Positions 1 through 8,034 of a DNA stretch of 64,000 nt are shown piece after piece. How positions within the stretch are numbered: position 1 is the stretch's first letter; each line of letters starts with the position of its first letter. The notes under the pieces are model-generated. The model saw only the letters and a program-made list of their open reading frames with translations. It was not told where the DNA came from and searched no databases. Source of the DNA: Pseudotabrizicola formosa (lineage in GTDB: Bacteria; Pseudomonadota; Alphaproteobacteria; Rhodobacterales; Rhodobacteraceae); NCBI RefSeq assembly GCF_002900965.1, contig NZ_PJOM01000003.1, positions 1-64,000 of the forward strand, given 5' to 3'. The position numbers were made by a program, and so were the translations under genes.

Positions 1-2
1 GG

Positions 3-125
<123 letters not shown>

Positions 126-655
126 CGGCAAGGGCCAGAGGGGGCGTCAGCCAAAAGGTGCTGCCTGGCAGTGCCGGTGCGAAATGGCTGACGCTGGATG
201 CCTGTGGAGGCGCGGCAAGGTGAGGTCTGGCAAGGCTTGGGTGCGGCCTGACACGGGCCGCCGCCGCTTTGCCCTGGGCTACGGGCGGTGGAACGCGGGC
301 CAAGGCTGCGCGACGCATACGGGCTGCGCTGCCCGCCCTTGGCCCAAGCGCAGGCAAAGGGCGGAACCTTCTGTTTGCGGGGTGGAAAAGCCCGGTCGTT
401 TCTGCGTCGACTTTTACCCGGAGCGCGGCCGACCGCTTTCGCTCTGCCCGGACCGATCCGATCTTGCGGGTGCAGCCTTGGTCTCGCCAGATGAGATGGA
501 TCGGGATTTGCCGTTACCCCGTGCAGGGTGATAGGGATAGCTGAGGTGCCGCCGATCAGTCCGGGCCGGAACGGGTGTGGTTGCTGCTGCGGTTGGTCCT
601 GTCCGTTCTCTGGTATTCCCCGTCATGGGGGATGTGTTTTTCGCAAGAGGTCTGC
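126..655. other. Long stretch without a supported gene, upstream of the quinate/protocatechuate operon
   Basis: Short open frames exist here (for example 184-531 on the plus strand), but they lack ribosome-binding sites, have weak third-position bias and are unusually rich in Trp, Cys and Arg. I regard them as non-coding or as decayed remnants. The right end should hold the operon promoter. A short inverted repeat, TCCCC-5-GGGGA, lies at about 617-631, just before the ribosome-binding site. No regulator gene for the operon is seen in this stretch. Confidence 0.5.
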
Positions 656-1501
656 ATGCGCGAGCCGATACACCTGGGCCTGATCGGCGATAATATCGCC
701 AAATCGCAATCTCCCCGGCTGCATCGTCTGGCTGGGGCACAGAACGGGCGGCGGGTGATCTATGATCAGCTGGTCCCGGCAGAGCGCGGCCTGCCGTTCG
801 ACGCGCTGTTCGACTGGGTGCGCGACACTGGGTATCGCGGCGTCAATGTGACCTATCCCTACAAAGAGCGCGCGGTTGCCAAGGTGAGGATCGATGATCC
901 GCTGGTGCGGGGGATCGGCGCGGTGAACACGGTGCTGTTCGATGAGGGCGGGCCGCATGGTTTCAACACTGATTATTCAGGCTTCATCGCAGCCTATCGG
1001 CGGGTGCGCGGCGCTGCCTTGCCCGGCCCGGTGCTGATGATCGGAGCGGGCGGCGTTGGCAAGGCGGTGGCCTTTGGGCTGGTGGCGCTCGGCCTGACGG
1101 AGATCCGCATTGCCGACCGCGATCTGCCCAAGGCGCAGGCCCTGGCCGGGGCTTTGAGCGCCGCGCGTCCGGGGCTTACCGCCCAGGCAGGCACCGAGGC
1201 TGCCATCATGGCGGCGGGGGTCAGCGGGATCATCAACTGCACCCCCGTGGGGATGGTGGGCTATGAGGGCACACCCTTGCCGCGTGAAGATCTTGCCGCG
1301 GGTCAATGGGTCTTTGATGCGGTCTACACCCCGGTGGAGACCCGGTTTCTTCAGGACGCCGGCGCTGCCGGTCTGCAGGTCATTTCCGGCTATGAGCTGT
1401 TCTTTGGCCAGGGTGTTGATGCCTGGGGTCTCTTCACCGGGCTGCCCCTGGATGAGGCCCGCATGCGACGCGAGCTGGCCGAGGGAAAGGACGTTACATG
1501 A
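656..1501 (+). CDS. Shikimate/quinate 5-dehydrogenase family protein
   Basis: The 281-residue protein belongs to the AroE/YdiB/QuiB family of NAD(P)-dependent dehydrogenases acting on shikimate or quinate. The N-terminal substrate domain has SQSP (17-20), the catalytic Lys70 in YPYKE, Asn91 and Asp106. The Rossmann domain has the glycine-rich GAGGVG at 130-135 and the NCTPVGM motif further on. ATG 656 is preferred over a GTG at 575 because an AGAGG site lies about 6 bases upstream of it and the family starts here. Its stop overlaps the quiC start as ATGA. As first gene of a catabolic operon that makes protocatechuate, it more likely oxidises quinate or shikimate than serves aromatic amino acid synthesis. 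Cofactor and substrate preference cannot be read from sequence alone. Confidence 0.88.
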   Translation: MREPIHLGLIGDNIAKSQSPRLHRLAGAQNGRRVIYDQLVPAERGLPFDALFDWVRDTGYRGVNVTYPYKERAVAKVRIDDPLVRGIGAVNTVLFDEGGPHGFNTDYSGFIAAYRRVRGAALPGPVLMIGAGGVGKAVAFGLVALGLTEIRIADRDLPKAQALAGALSAARPGLTAQAGTEAAIMAAGVSGIINCTPVGMVGYEGTPLPREDLAAGQWVFDAVYTPVETRFLQDAGAAGLQVISGYELFFGQGVDAWGLFTGLPLDEARMRRELAEGKDVT

Positions 1502-3375
1502 AGACCTCGATCGCCACGGTGTCGATCTCGGGCGGGTTTGCCGAAAAGCTGACCGCTATCGCGGACGCAGGATTTGACGGGATCGAGATCTTTGAACAGG
1601 ATTTCATCGCTTCGGACTTCACCCCTGCCGAAGTGGGGGAGATGGTGCGCGATCACGGGCTGACCATCACCCTGTTCCAGCCGTTCCGCGATTTTGAAGG
1701 CCTGCCCGAACCGTTGCGCAGCCGGGCCTTTGCCCGTGCCGCGCGCAAGTTCGACCTGATGAACCAGCTGGGCACCGATCTGGTTCTGGTCTGCTCATCG
1801 GTTCACCCCGAGGCCATTGGCGGCATAGACCGCATGGCGCAGGATTTCCGCGATCTGGGCGATCTGGCGGCCAGCCACGGGGTGCGTGTCGGATTTGAGG
1901 CCCTGGCCTGGGGCCGGCATGTCAACGATCACCGCGACGCCTGGGAGGTGGTGCGCCGCGCCGATCACCCCCATGTCGGCCTGATCCTTGACAGCTTCCA
2001 CACGCTGGGCCGCAAGATTGACCCTGACACCATCCGCCGCATTCCCGGCGACAAGATCTTTTTCGTGCAGCTGGCCGATGCGCCGGCCATCGACATGGAC
2101 CTGCTGTATTGGTCGCGCCACTTTCGCAACATGCCGGGCGAGGGGGATCTGGATGTCACCGGTTTCATGCGCGCGGTGACGGCAACGGGCTATGCGGGCC
2201 CGCTCAGCCTTGAGATCTTCAACGATCAGTTCCGGGCCGGTGTGCCGCGTCTGGTGGCGACTGATGGGCATCGCAGCCTGATCTCGCTGATGGACACTGT
2301 GCGCCGCACAGAGCCCAGTCTGACAGTGGACCTGCCCGCTTTCCCCGCTGCGGCCCCGGTCGAGCGGATCGAGTTTCTGGAATTTGCCACCGCTTCTGCC
2401 GATGCCCCGGCGCTGGACGCCCTTCTGGCGGCGACCGGGTTCACGCAAAGTGGCACGCATGTGTCGCGCCCCGTGACGCTGTGGCGCCAAGGTGGGATCA
2501 ACATTCTGGTAAACACCGATGCCGAGGGCTTTGCGCGCACCTCTTATGTGGCGCATGGCACCACGGTCTCGGAAGTGGGATTGATGGTGCCGGATGCGCG
2601 GGCCGCCCATGCCCGTGCGCTGGCCCTGCTGGCGCAAGATCATGCCCCGCCCGCCCGCCCGAACGAGCTCGAGATTCCCGCCATTCGCGGTGTGGGCGGC
2701 AGCATGATCCGTCTGCTGGATTCGGGGTCTGAGCTGGCCCGGATCTGGGAGGTGGATTTCCGCACCACACGCAGCGGCGCGGGGGCCGGGCTGACAGGCA
2801 TTGATCACCTTGGCCAGACCATGGCCTATGATGAAATGCTGTCCTGGGCGCTGTATTACACCTCGATCTTCGGCGCGGCCAAGGCACCGATGGTAGATGT
2901 GGCAGATCCGGATGGTCTGGTGCGCAGTCAGGCGGTGCAGTCCGGGGGGCTGCGGGTCACCCTGAATGGGGCAGAGGCACGCCGCACGCTGGCGGGCCGG
3001 TTTGTGGAAGATACCTTTGGTGCATCGGTGCAGCATATCGCCTTTGCCACCCCGGATATCTTTGCCACTGCGGCAGAGCTTGCCAGCCGGGGCTTTCCGG
3101 TGCTGGAAATCGGCGCGAATTATTATGAGGATATCGCGGCGCGGTTCGGGCTGGACCCTGCGCATGTCGCGCGGATGCAGGCTGCAAATGTGCTGTATGA
3201 TGAAGATGCGGGCGGGCAGTTCTTTCAGCTGTATTCTGCATCGCGCCCGGACGGGCTGTTTTTTGAAATCGTGCAGCGGCAGGGCCATTATCAGGGCTAC
3301 GGCGCCGCGAATGCCCCGTTCCGCATCGCCGCGCAAAAGCGCAGCACCCGGCCATCGGGAATGCCGCGGGCCTGA
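1498..3375 (+). CDS. quiC: Two-domain 3-dehydroshikimate dehydratase (QuiC type)
   Basis: This enzyme would convert 3-dehydroshikimate to protocatechuate. The 625 residues form two parts. The N-terminal sugar-isomerase-like TIM barrel (about 1-285) keeps a plausible metal set: Glu134 (GFEALAW), Asp165 (LILDSFH), Gln191 (FVQLADA) and Glu239 (LSLEIF). The C-terminal part (about 290-610) resembles 4-hydroxyphenylpyruvate dioxygenase and retains the 2-His-1-Glu triad His437 (IDHLG), His513 (VQHIAF) and Glu590 (FFEIV). Such fusions are known from Pseudomonas QuiC proteins, where the barrel carries the dehydratase activity. Here both metal sites look intact, so a second activity is possible. The start overlaps the upstream dehydrogenase by 4 bases, and pcaC follows 39 bases downstream, linking quinate use to protocatechuate cleavage. 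Confidence 0.9.
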   Translation: MKTSIATVSISGGFAEKLTAIADAGFDGIEIFEQDFIASDFTPAEVGEMVRDHGLTITLFQPFRDFEGLPEPLRSRAFARAARKFDLMNQLGTDLVLVCSSVHPEAIGGIDRMAQDFRDLGDLAASHGVRVGFEALAWGRHVNDHRDAWEVVRRADHPHVGLILDSFHTLGRKIDPDTIRRIPGDKIFFVQLADAPAIDMDLLYWSRHFRNMPGEGDLDVTGFMRAVTATGYAGPLSLEIFNDQFRAGVPRLVATDGHRSLISLMDTVRRTEPSLTVDLPAFPAAAPVERIEFLEFATASADAPALDALLAATGFTQSGTHVSRPVTLWRQGGINILVNTDAEGFARTSYVAHGTTVSEVGLMVPDARAAHARALALLAQDHAPPARPNELEIPAIRGVGGSMIRLLDSGSELARIWEVDFRTTRSGAGAGLTGIDHLGQTMAYDEMLSWALYYTSIFGAAKAPMVDVADPDGLVRSQAVQSGGLRVTLNGAEARRTLAGRFVEDTFGASVQHIAFATPDIFATAAELASRGFPVLEIGANYYEDIAARFGLDPAHVARMQAANVLYDEDAGGQFFQLYSASRPDGLFFEIVQRQGHYQGYGAANAPFRIAAQKRSTRPSGMPRA

Positions 3376-3414
3376 TCTGGCGGACTGCACACACCATGCG
3401 AAAGGATGTTTGTC

Positions 3415-3798
3415 ATGACTGATCTGACCGCCAAGGGCAAAGCCACCCGCCGCCGCGTGCTGGGAGATGCGCATGTCAACCGGTCCGAGGCGATGGCCTC
3501 CGATCTTGATGCGCCGTTTCAGGCGCTGATCACCGATGCGGCCTGGGGTCATGTCTGGGGCCGTGACACCATCAGCCTGCGGGAACGGTCGATGATGACG
3601 ATTGCGCTGCTGGCCGGTCTGGGCAACGACAATGAACTTGCGCTTCACATCCGCGGCACCCGCAACACCGGGGCGACCCAGGCCGATGTGATGGAGGCGC
3701 TGCTTCACGTGGCCATTTATGCCGGAGTGCCGCGCGCCAATCACGCCATCAAGATTGCCAAAGAGACGTTTGCCGCCATGGCAGAGGAGGACATATGA
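3415..3798 (+). CDS. pcaC: 4-carboxymuconolactone decarboxylase
   Basis: The 127-residue protein has the usual size of PcaC, which decarboxylates gamma-carboxymuconolactone to beta-ketoadipate enol-lactone. Typical features are the segment [17 protein letters not shown], a glutamate and histidine around [14 protein letters not shown], and the C-terminal [13 protein letters not shown] helix. ATG 3415 is chosen because AAAGGA at 3401-3406 stands 8 bases before it. An earlier ATG at 3406 would overlap that site. Its stop overlaps pcaH as ATGA. The protein is not fused to PcaD, and no enol-lactone hydrolase is seen in the window, so that step must be encoded elsewhere. Confidence 0.93.
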   Translation: MTDLTAKGKATRRRVLGDAHVNRSEAMASDLDAPFQALITDAAWGHVWGRDTISLRERSMMTIALLAGLGNDNELALHIRGTRNTGATQADVMEALLHVAIYAGVPRANHAIKIAKETFAAMAEEDI

Positions 3799-4517
3799 AC
3801 CCTGCCGGATATTATCAGCGCGACCGTCTGTGGCAGCCGCCTGCGCTGACGCCCGATTACAAGACCTCGGTGGCGCGCAGCCCGCGTCTGGCCCTGCTGT
3901 CGCTGGAGGGATCTCTGTCCGAGATCACTGGCCCGACCTTTGGCCACACGGACATTGATGCCATCGACAATGACCTGATCCGGAATTACGCGACAACGGG
4001 CGATCCGGTGGGTGAGCGCATCATCGTGCATGGCCGGGTGCTGGATGAAAACGGGCGTGGCGTGGCGCACACGCTGGTCGAGATCTGGCAGGCCAATGCT
4101 TCGGGGCGTTACCGGCACAAGAAAGACACCTATCTTGGCGCGCTGGACCCGAATTTTGGCGGCTGCGGCCGCACGCTGACGGATGAGAACGGCCATTACG
4201 CCTTCCGCACCATCAAGCCGGGCGCGTACCCTTGGCGGAACTGGGTGAACAACTGGCGCCCTGCGCATATCCACATCTCGGTTTTTGGGGCGGCCTTCTG
4301 CCAGCGGCTGATCACCCAGATGTATTTTGAGGGCGACCCGCTGATTGCGAAATGCCCCATCGTCAACACCATTCCCGATCCAAGCGCGATCGATCAGCTG
4401 ATCGCACCGCTGGACCTGAACGCGGCGGTCCCGCTGGATTGTCTGGCCTATAAGTTCGACATCGTGCTGCGCGGACGGCGCTCCACGATGTTCGAAAACC
4501 GGCCAGAGGGGAACTGA
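3795..4517 (+). CDS. pcaH: Protocatechuate 3,4-dioxygenase, beta subunit
   Basis: This 240-residue protein is the iron-binding subunit of the intradiol dioxygenase that opens protocatechuate to 3-carboxy-cis,cis-muconate. The expected Fe(III) ligands are visible: Tyr106 (SGRYRHK), Tyr145 (PGAYPWRN), His158 and His160 (RPAHIHIS). The N-terminal dioxygenase segment and the [12 protein letters not shown] strand are typical. Translation starts at ATG 3795 behind a strong GAGGAG site and overlaps the pcaC stop. The pcaG start follows one base after its stop, consistent with equal synthesis of the alpha and beta chains. Confidence 0.96.
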   Translation: MNPAGYYQRDRLWQPPALTPDYKTSVARSPRLALLSLEGSLSEITGPTFGHTDIDAIDNDLIRNYATTGDPVGERIIVHGRVLDENGRGVAHTLVEIWQANASGRYRHKKDTYLGALDPNFGGCGRTLTDENGHYAFRTIKPGAYPWRNWVNNWRPAHIHISVFGAAFCQRLITQMYFEGDPLIAKCPIVNTIPDPSAIDQLIAPLDLNAAVPLDCLAYKFDIVLRGRRSTMFENRPEGN

Positions 4518-4518
4518 C

Positions 4519-5130
4519 ATGGCGCAGCCGTTGACCTATTCCAAGGAATCCGCATCGCAGACGGCGGGCCCCTATGTGCATATCGGGCTTGCGCCGGGGG
4601 CTGCGGGATTTGACATTTACCGGCAGGAACTGGGGCGGGACATTGCCGGCCCGGACGCCCCGGGTGAGCGGATCCAGGTGGAAGGCGTGGTGTTCGACGG
4701 CACCGGTGCCCCGGTGAAGGATGTGCTGCTGGAGGCGTGGCAGGCCGATGCCGCAGGCATCTATCCCCATCCCGAAGACCCGCGCCAGGCGCATTGCGCG
4801 CCGGGATTTCGAGGCTGGGGCCGGATCATCACCGATTTTGAAACCGGGATCTGGGCGTTTGACACCATCAAGCCGGGATCGGTCATGGGCCGCAACGGCC
4901 GCCCCATGGCCCCCCATATCAGCCTGTGGATCGTGGCGCGCGGGTTGAACATCGGGCTGCACACCCGCATGTACTTCGACGACGAAGACAATCATGCCGA
5001 TCCGGTGATCAATCTGATCGAGCATGTGGACCGGCGCGCGACCCTGATCGCCCGCAAGACCGCAGCGGGTCAGTACCGCTTTGACATCCGCCTGCAAGGC
5101 GATGGTGAAACCGTGTTTCTGGATGTGTAG
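4519..5130 (+). CDS. pcaG: Protocatechuate 3,4-dioxygenase, alpha subunit
   Basis: The 203-residue protein pairs with PcaH to form the active dioxygenase. It shares the intradiol fold, with ASQTAGPYVHIGLAP near the N-terminus, LLEAWQADAAGIY in the middle and KPGSVMGRNGRPMAPHISLWI toward the end. As expected for alpha subunits, the full Tyr/Tyr/His/His iron set of PcaH is not present. Its length is normal. It follows pcaH by one base, and three bases separate it from the BKACE gene, so all three are probably one transcript. Confidence 0.95.
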   Translation: MAQPLTYSKESASQTAGPYVHIGLAPGAAGFDIYRQELGRDIAGPDAPGERIQVEGVVFDGTGAPVKDVLLEAWQADAAGIYPHPEDPRQAHCAPGFRGWGRIITDFETGIWAFDTIKPGSVMGRNGRPMAPHISLWIVARGLNIGLHTRMYFDDEDNHADPVINLIEHVDRRATLIARKTAAGQYRFDIRLQGDGETVFLDV

Positions 5131-5133
5131 ACC

Positions 5134-5973
5134 ATGACCACCCCCTGCATCATCTGCGTGGCCATAACCGGGTCGCTGCCGCGCAAGGCCGACAATCCGG
5201 CGGTGCCCATCACCCTGGCCGAGCAGATCGACTCCACCCATGCGGCTTTTGAGGCCGGAGCCACGATTGCCCATTGCCATGTGCGCAACGATGACGAAAC
5301 TCCGTCATCGGACCCTGACAAATTCGCCGCATTGAAAGAGGGGCTGGAAACGCACTGCCCCGGCATGATCGTGCAGCTGTCGACCGGGGGGCGGTCGGGC
5401 GCGGGACAGGCCCGGGGCGGCATGCTGCCCCTGCGCCCCGATATGGCCAGCCTGTCGGTGGGGTCGAACAACTTTCCCACCCGGGTCTATGAAAACCCGC
5501 CCGATCTGGTGGATTGGCTGGCCTCCGAGATGCTGACCTACGGGGTCAAGCCAGAGATCGAGGCGTTTGATCTGTCCCATATTCTGAAAGCCCGAGAGAT
5601 GTGGGACAAGGGCCAGATCAAGGACCGTCCCTATGTGCAGTTTGTGATGGGCGTCAAGAATGCCATGCCCGCAGACCGTGACGTGTTCGAGTATTACATC
5701 AAGACGGTGCAGCGTCTGTTCGGGCCGGATGCACCATGGTGTGCGGCAGGCATAGGGCCGAACCAGATTGTGCTGAACGACTGGGCCGTGTCTTTGGGCG
5801 GGCATGCGCGCACCGGTCTGGAAGACAATGTGCGGCTGGACAAGACCACGCTTGCGCCGTCAAACGCGGCACTGGTCCGGCGCGTGGTCGATTTGTGTGA
5901 CGCATACGAACGCCCCGTCGCCACCTGGCAACAGGCGCGTGCCATCCTTGGGTTGAAGAGCCCTGTTGCCTGA
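5134..5973 (+). CDS. Beta-keto acid cleavage enzyme (BKACE, DUF849 family)
   Basis: The 279-residue protein belongs to the family of 3-keto-5-aminohexanoate cleavage enzymes. These use acetyl-CoA to split a beta-keto acid into acetoacetate and a new acyl-CoA. Hallmarks seen are ITGSLPRKADNPAVPIT at the N-terminus, the metal-binding HCHVR motif (His47, His49), QLSTGG, EAFDLSHI and GIGPNQI. Its place between pcaG and pcaB suggests that the substrate is beta-ketoadipate, which would give succinyl-CoA and acetoacetate and could stand in for PcaIJ and PcaF, none of which are in the window. That substrate is an inference from context. Another beta-keto acid remains possible. Confidence 0.88.
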   Translation: MTTPCIICVAITGSLPRKADNPAVPITLAEQIDSTHAAFEAGATIAHCHVRNDDETPSSDPDKFAALKEGLETHCPGMIVQLSTGGRSGAGQARGGMLPLRPDMASLSVGSNNFPTRVYENPPDLVDWLASEMLTYGVKPEIEAFDLSHILKAREMWDKGQIKDRPYVQFVMGVKNAMPADRDVFEYYIKTVQRLFGPDAPWCAAGIGPNQIVLNDWAVSLGGHARTGLEDNVRLDKTTLAPSNAALVRRVVDLCDAYERPVATWQQARAILGLKSPVA

Positions 5974-6009
5974 TCAAATCCAGTCCCCTGAAGCGAGAGA
6001 GTGCCCCTG

Positions 6010-7338
6010 ATGCCCGCAGCCCCAGCCGATTCCGCACTCTATGGCCGTTTGTTCGGGGATGCCGAGGTGGCCCGTCTGTTTTCGGACAGCGCCGAGGTGC
6101 GGGCGATGCTGCTGGTCGAGGGGGCGTTGGCGCGGGTGCAGGGCGCGTTGGGGTTGATCCCGGCCGATGCGGCCGCGTTCATTGATCGCGCCGCGCATGA
6201 GGTGCAGATCGACCCGTCGGCACTGGCGGATGAAACGGCGCGCAACGGGGTGCCGGTGCCAGCCTTTCTGGCCGCCTTCCGCAAGGCGGCGATGGCCCCC
6301 GAGCTGATGCAATACCTGCATTGGGGCGCGACCAGTCAAGATATCATGGATACGGCTTTCGCCCTGCGCCTGCGCCCGATGCTGGCCTTGTGGAACACCC
6401 GGCTGGAGGGGGTGCTGGGCCATCTTGCAACCCTTGCCGAAGACGGGGCGACACTGCCGATGGCGGCACGGACCTATGGCCAGTTCGCCACCCCCACCAG
6501 CTTTGGGGCGGTGGTGGCGGGCTGGGGCTGGCCCCTGCTGGACTGGCGCACGCGGCTGGCGACCTTGCGCGAAGATGTGCTCAAGGTCTCGCTGTCGGGT
6601 GCCGCAGGGACCTTGTCGGCCATGGGCGATGCAGGGCCGCAGGTGCGAGAACAGCTCGCGCGTGAGCTGGGTCTGGCGGACCCGGGTCACAGCTGGCACA
6701 GTGACCGCAGCGCGCCGGGCCAGCTGGCAGGGTTTGCTGCGGGGCTTGCGGGCAGTCTGGGCAAACTGGGCGAAGATGTGCTGGCGCTGTCGCAATCTGG
6801 CCTGGGCGAGGTCAGCTTTCGGGGCGGGGCGGGCGGGTCTTCGACCATGCCGCAAAAGCAGAACCCGGTGGCGGCGTCAGCACTGGTGGCTCTGGCGCGG
6901 CAGGTGATCGGGCTGGCCGGCCTGGTGCAGGGGGCCGCGCTTCACCGGCAGCAGCGTGACGGGGCAGCCTGGTTCAGCGAATGGCTCAGCCTGCCGCAAC
7001 TGTGCATCAGCACCAGCCGCATGCTCTTTTTGGCAGGCGAGATTGCAGAAACGCTGGTGCCCGATGGCGCTGCCATGACCCTGCTGCTGGAGGAGGGCCA
7101 GGGCCTGATCCATGCCGAGGCGCTGACCTTTGCCCTGGCCCGGCAGATGCCGCGCCCGGACGCGATGGCCGCGGTGAAAGAGATGTGTCTTGAAGCTCAG
7201 GCGACGCAGACCGCGCTGAGCGCACTGGCAAGCGCGCGGTTTCCCGGCACTGATTGGGCAGAGCAATTGGCAACTGGTGGATTGGGGCAGGCACCGGTTG
7301 AGGCAAGGGCCTTTGTGGCGCGGGTGCGGGCAGGCTGA
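6010..7338 (+). CDS. pcaB: 3-carboxy-cis,cis-muconate cycloisomerase
   Basis: PcaB converts the ring-opened product of PcaHG to gamma-carboxymuconolactone. The protein is a member of the fumarase/aspartase superfamily, with TSQDIMDTAFALRL at the second conserved region and the signature GGSSTMPQKQNPVAAS around position 280. At about 442 residues it has normal length. ATG 6010 is chosen because GAGAGA at 5995-6000 lies 9 bases before it. GTG 6001 abuts the same site and is less likely. It is the last gene of the operon. The spacing of 36 bases after the BKACE stop is the second widest in the operon, after the 39 bases before pcaC. Confidence 0.94.
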   Translation: MPAAPADSALYGRLFGDAEVARLFSDSAEVRAMLLVEGALARVQGALGLIPADAAAFIDRAAHEVQIDPSALADETARNGVPVPAFLAAFRKAAMAPELMQYLHWGATSQDIMDTAFALRLRPMLALWNTRLEGVLGHLATLAEDGATLPMAARTYGQFATPTSFGAVVAGWGWPLLDWRTRLATLREDVLKVSLSGAAGTLSAMGDAGPQVREQLARELGLADPGHSWHSDRSAPGQLAGFAAGLAGSLGKLGEDVLALSQSGLGEVSFRGGAGGSSTMPQKQNPVAASALVALARQVIGLAGLVQGAALHRQQRDGAAWFSEWLSLPQLCISTSRMLFLAGEIAETLVPDGAAMTLLLEEGQGLIHAEALTFALARQMPRPDAMAAVKEMCLEAQATQTALSALASARFPGTDWAEQLATGGLGQAPVEARAFVARVRAG

Positions 7339-7378
7339 CCAATGAGCACGGGTCCATGACCGGGCTTGGCCGAAACAG

Positions 7379-7404
7379 GGAACCCTTTCAGACAGTGATG
7401 CGTT
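7379..7404 (+). promoter_or_regulatory. EcfG-type general stress promoter before a 24-aa micropeptide
   Basis: GGAAC at 7379-7383 is followed after 17 bases by CGTT at 7401-7404. This exactly matches the EcfG (ECF15) consensus GGAAC-N16/17-CGTT known from alphaproteobacteria. The predicted start of transcription is near 7411, about 43 bases before the micropeptide ATG at 7454. Confidence 0.7.
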
Positions 7405-7453
7405 GAGGGGGGCAAACAACCCGCCGTCAAGGCGCATTCTTCTGAAGGTCATC

Positions 7454-7528
7454 ATGAACGGAATTATCTATATTGTCGGTCTTGTCGTTGTCGTCCTTGC
7501 CATTCTTTCCTTTTTTGGCCTGCGCTGA
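7454..7528 (+). CDS. 24-aa hydrophobic micropeptide (paralogue of 24620-24694)
   Basis: ATG 7454 to TGA 7526-7528 encodes 24 residues. It begins MNGIIYIVGLVVVVLA and ends FFGLR: a single membrane segment with a positively charged end. AAGG at 7445-7448 lies 5 bases upstream. A second peptide at 24620-24694 on the other strand has the same length and the same pattern (MNxIIYIVG, LSF-GLR), identical at most positions. That repetition, plus the exact EcfG-type promoter upstream, is the main evidence that this is a real gene. Its function is unknown. A stress-induced small membrane protein is a reasonable guess. Confidence 0.72.
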   Translation: MNGIIYIVGLVVVVLAILSFFGLR

Positions 7529-7556
7529 CTGAACTGGCCGCGCACACGCGCAGCGC

Positions 7557-7572
7557 GCCGGGCCTGCCCGGC
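7557..7572. terminator. Possible hairpin between micropeptide and cueR
   Basis: GCCGGGC at 7557-7563 and GCCCGGC at 7566-7572 form a perfect 7-bp inverted repeat between the convergent micropeptide and cueR genes. No T-tract follows on either strand, so termination here is uncertain. Confidence 0.3.
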
Positions 7573-7617
7573 GGCTCAGGCATGAGCTGGCTGGCCCGCA
7601 GTGCGATGCTCTTTGTC

Positions 7618-8034
7618 CTATCGCGGTGAGACCTTTGACAGGATCGGCCCTTTTCCGAGGTCCGCCAGAATCGGGCAGTCGGGCCGGTGGTCGCCGCAGC
7701 ACGCATCTGCAAGATGCTGCAGCGTTTCCTTCATCGCCTGCAACTCGGTAATCTTTCGCTCCAGCCCGTCGATCTGGTCTTGTGCCAGACGCTTGACATC
7801 GGCGCTGTGACGCGATCGGTCCCGCCAAAGCGCCAGCAGATCGGCAATTTTTTCGACGGGGAACCCAAGATCCCGCGACCGGCGGACGAAGCGGAGCATC
7901 TGCACATCGCTGTCTGAATAGACCCGGTACCCTGCACCGGTGCGCCCCGGTGCCGGGATCAGGCCGGTGGACTCGTAATAGCGGATCATCTTGGCCGATA
8001 CGCCCGAGGCTTTGGCGGCATCACCGATGTTCAT
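7618..8034 (-). CDS. cueR: Copper-responsive MerR-family regulator, CueR type
   Basis: The 138-residue protein has an N-terminal MerR winged-helix domain ([21 protein letters not shown]), a dimerisation helix, and a metal loop with Cys112 and Cys120 ([10 protein letters not shown]). These sit at the positions and spacing of the two Cu(I)-binding cysteines of E. coli CueR. An extra Cys113 is present. Its start overlaps the copA stop (ATGA), so it is co-transcribed with the pump it should control. Two divergent 19-bp-spacer promoters with similar dyads lie upstream of copA and of the HMA gene (10561-10660) and are its likely targets. The symbol reflects family likeness. Confidence 0.88.
   Translation of the reverse strand: MNIGDAAKASGVSAKMIRYYESTGLIPAPGRTGAGYRVYSDSDVQMLRFVRRSRDLGFPVEKIADLLALWRDRSRHSADVKRLAQDQIDGLERKITELQAMKETLQHLADACCGDHRPDCPILADLGKGPILSKVSPR

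Noticed and set aside
1795-3744. 649-codon open frame on the minus strand
   Set aside because: It lies wholly antisense to quiC and pcaC, whose families and motifs are clear. High G/C at third positions commonly leaves such long antisense frames open.
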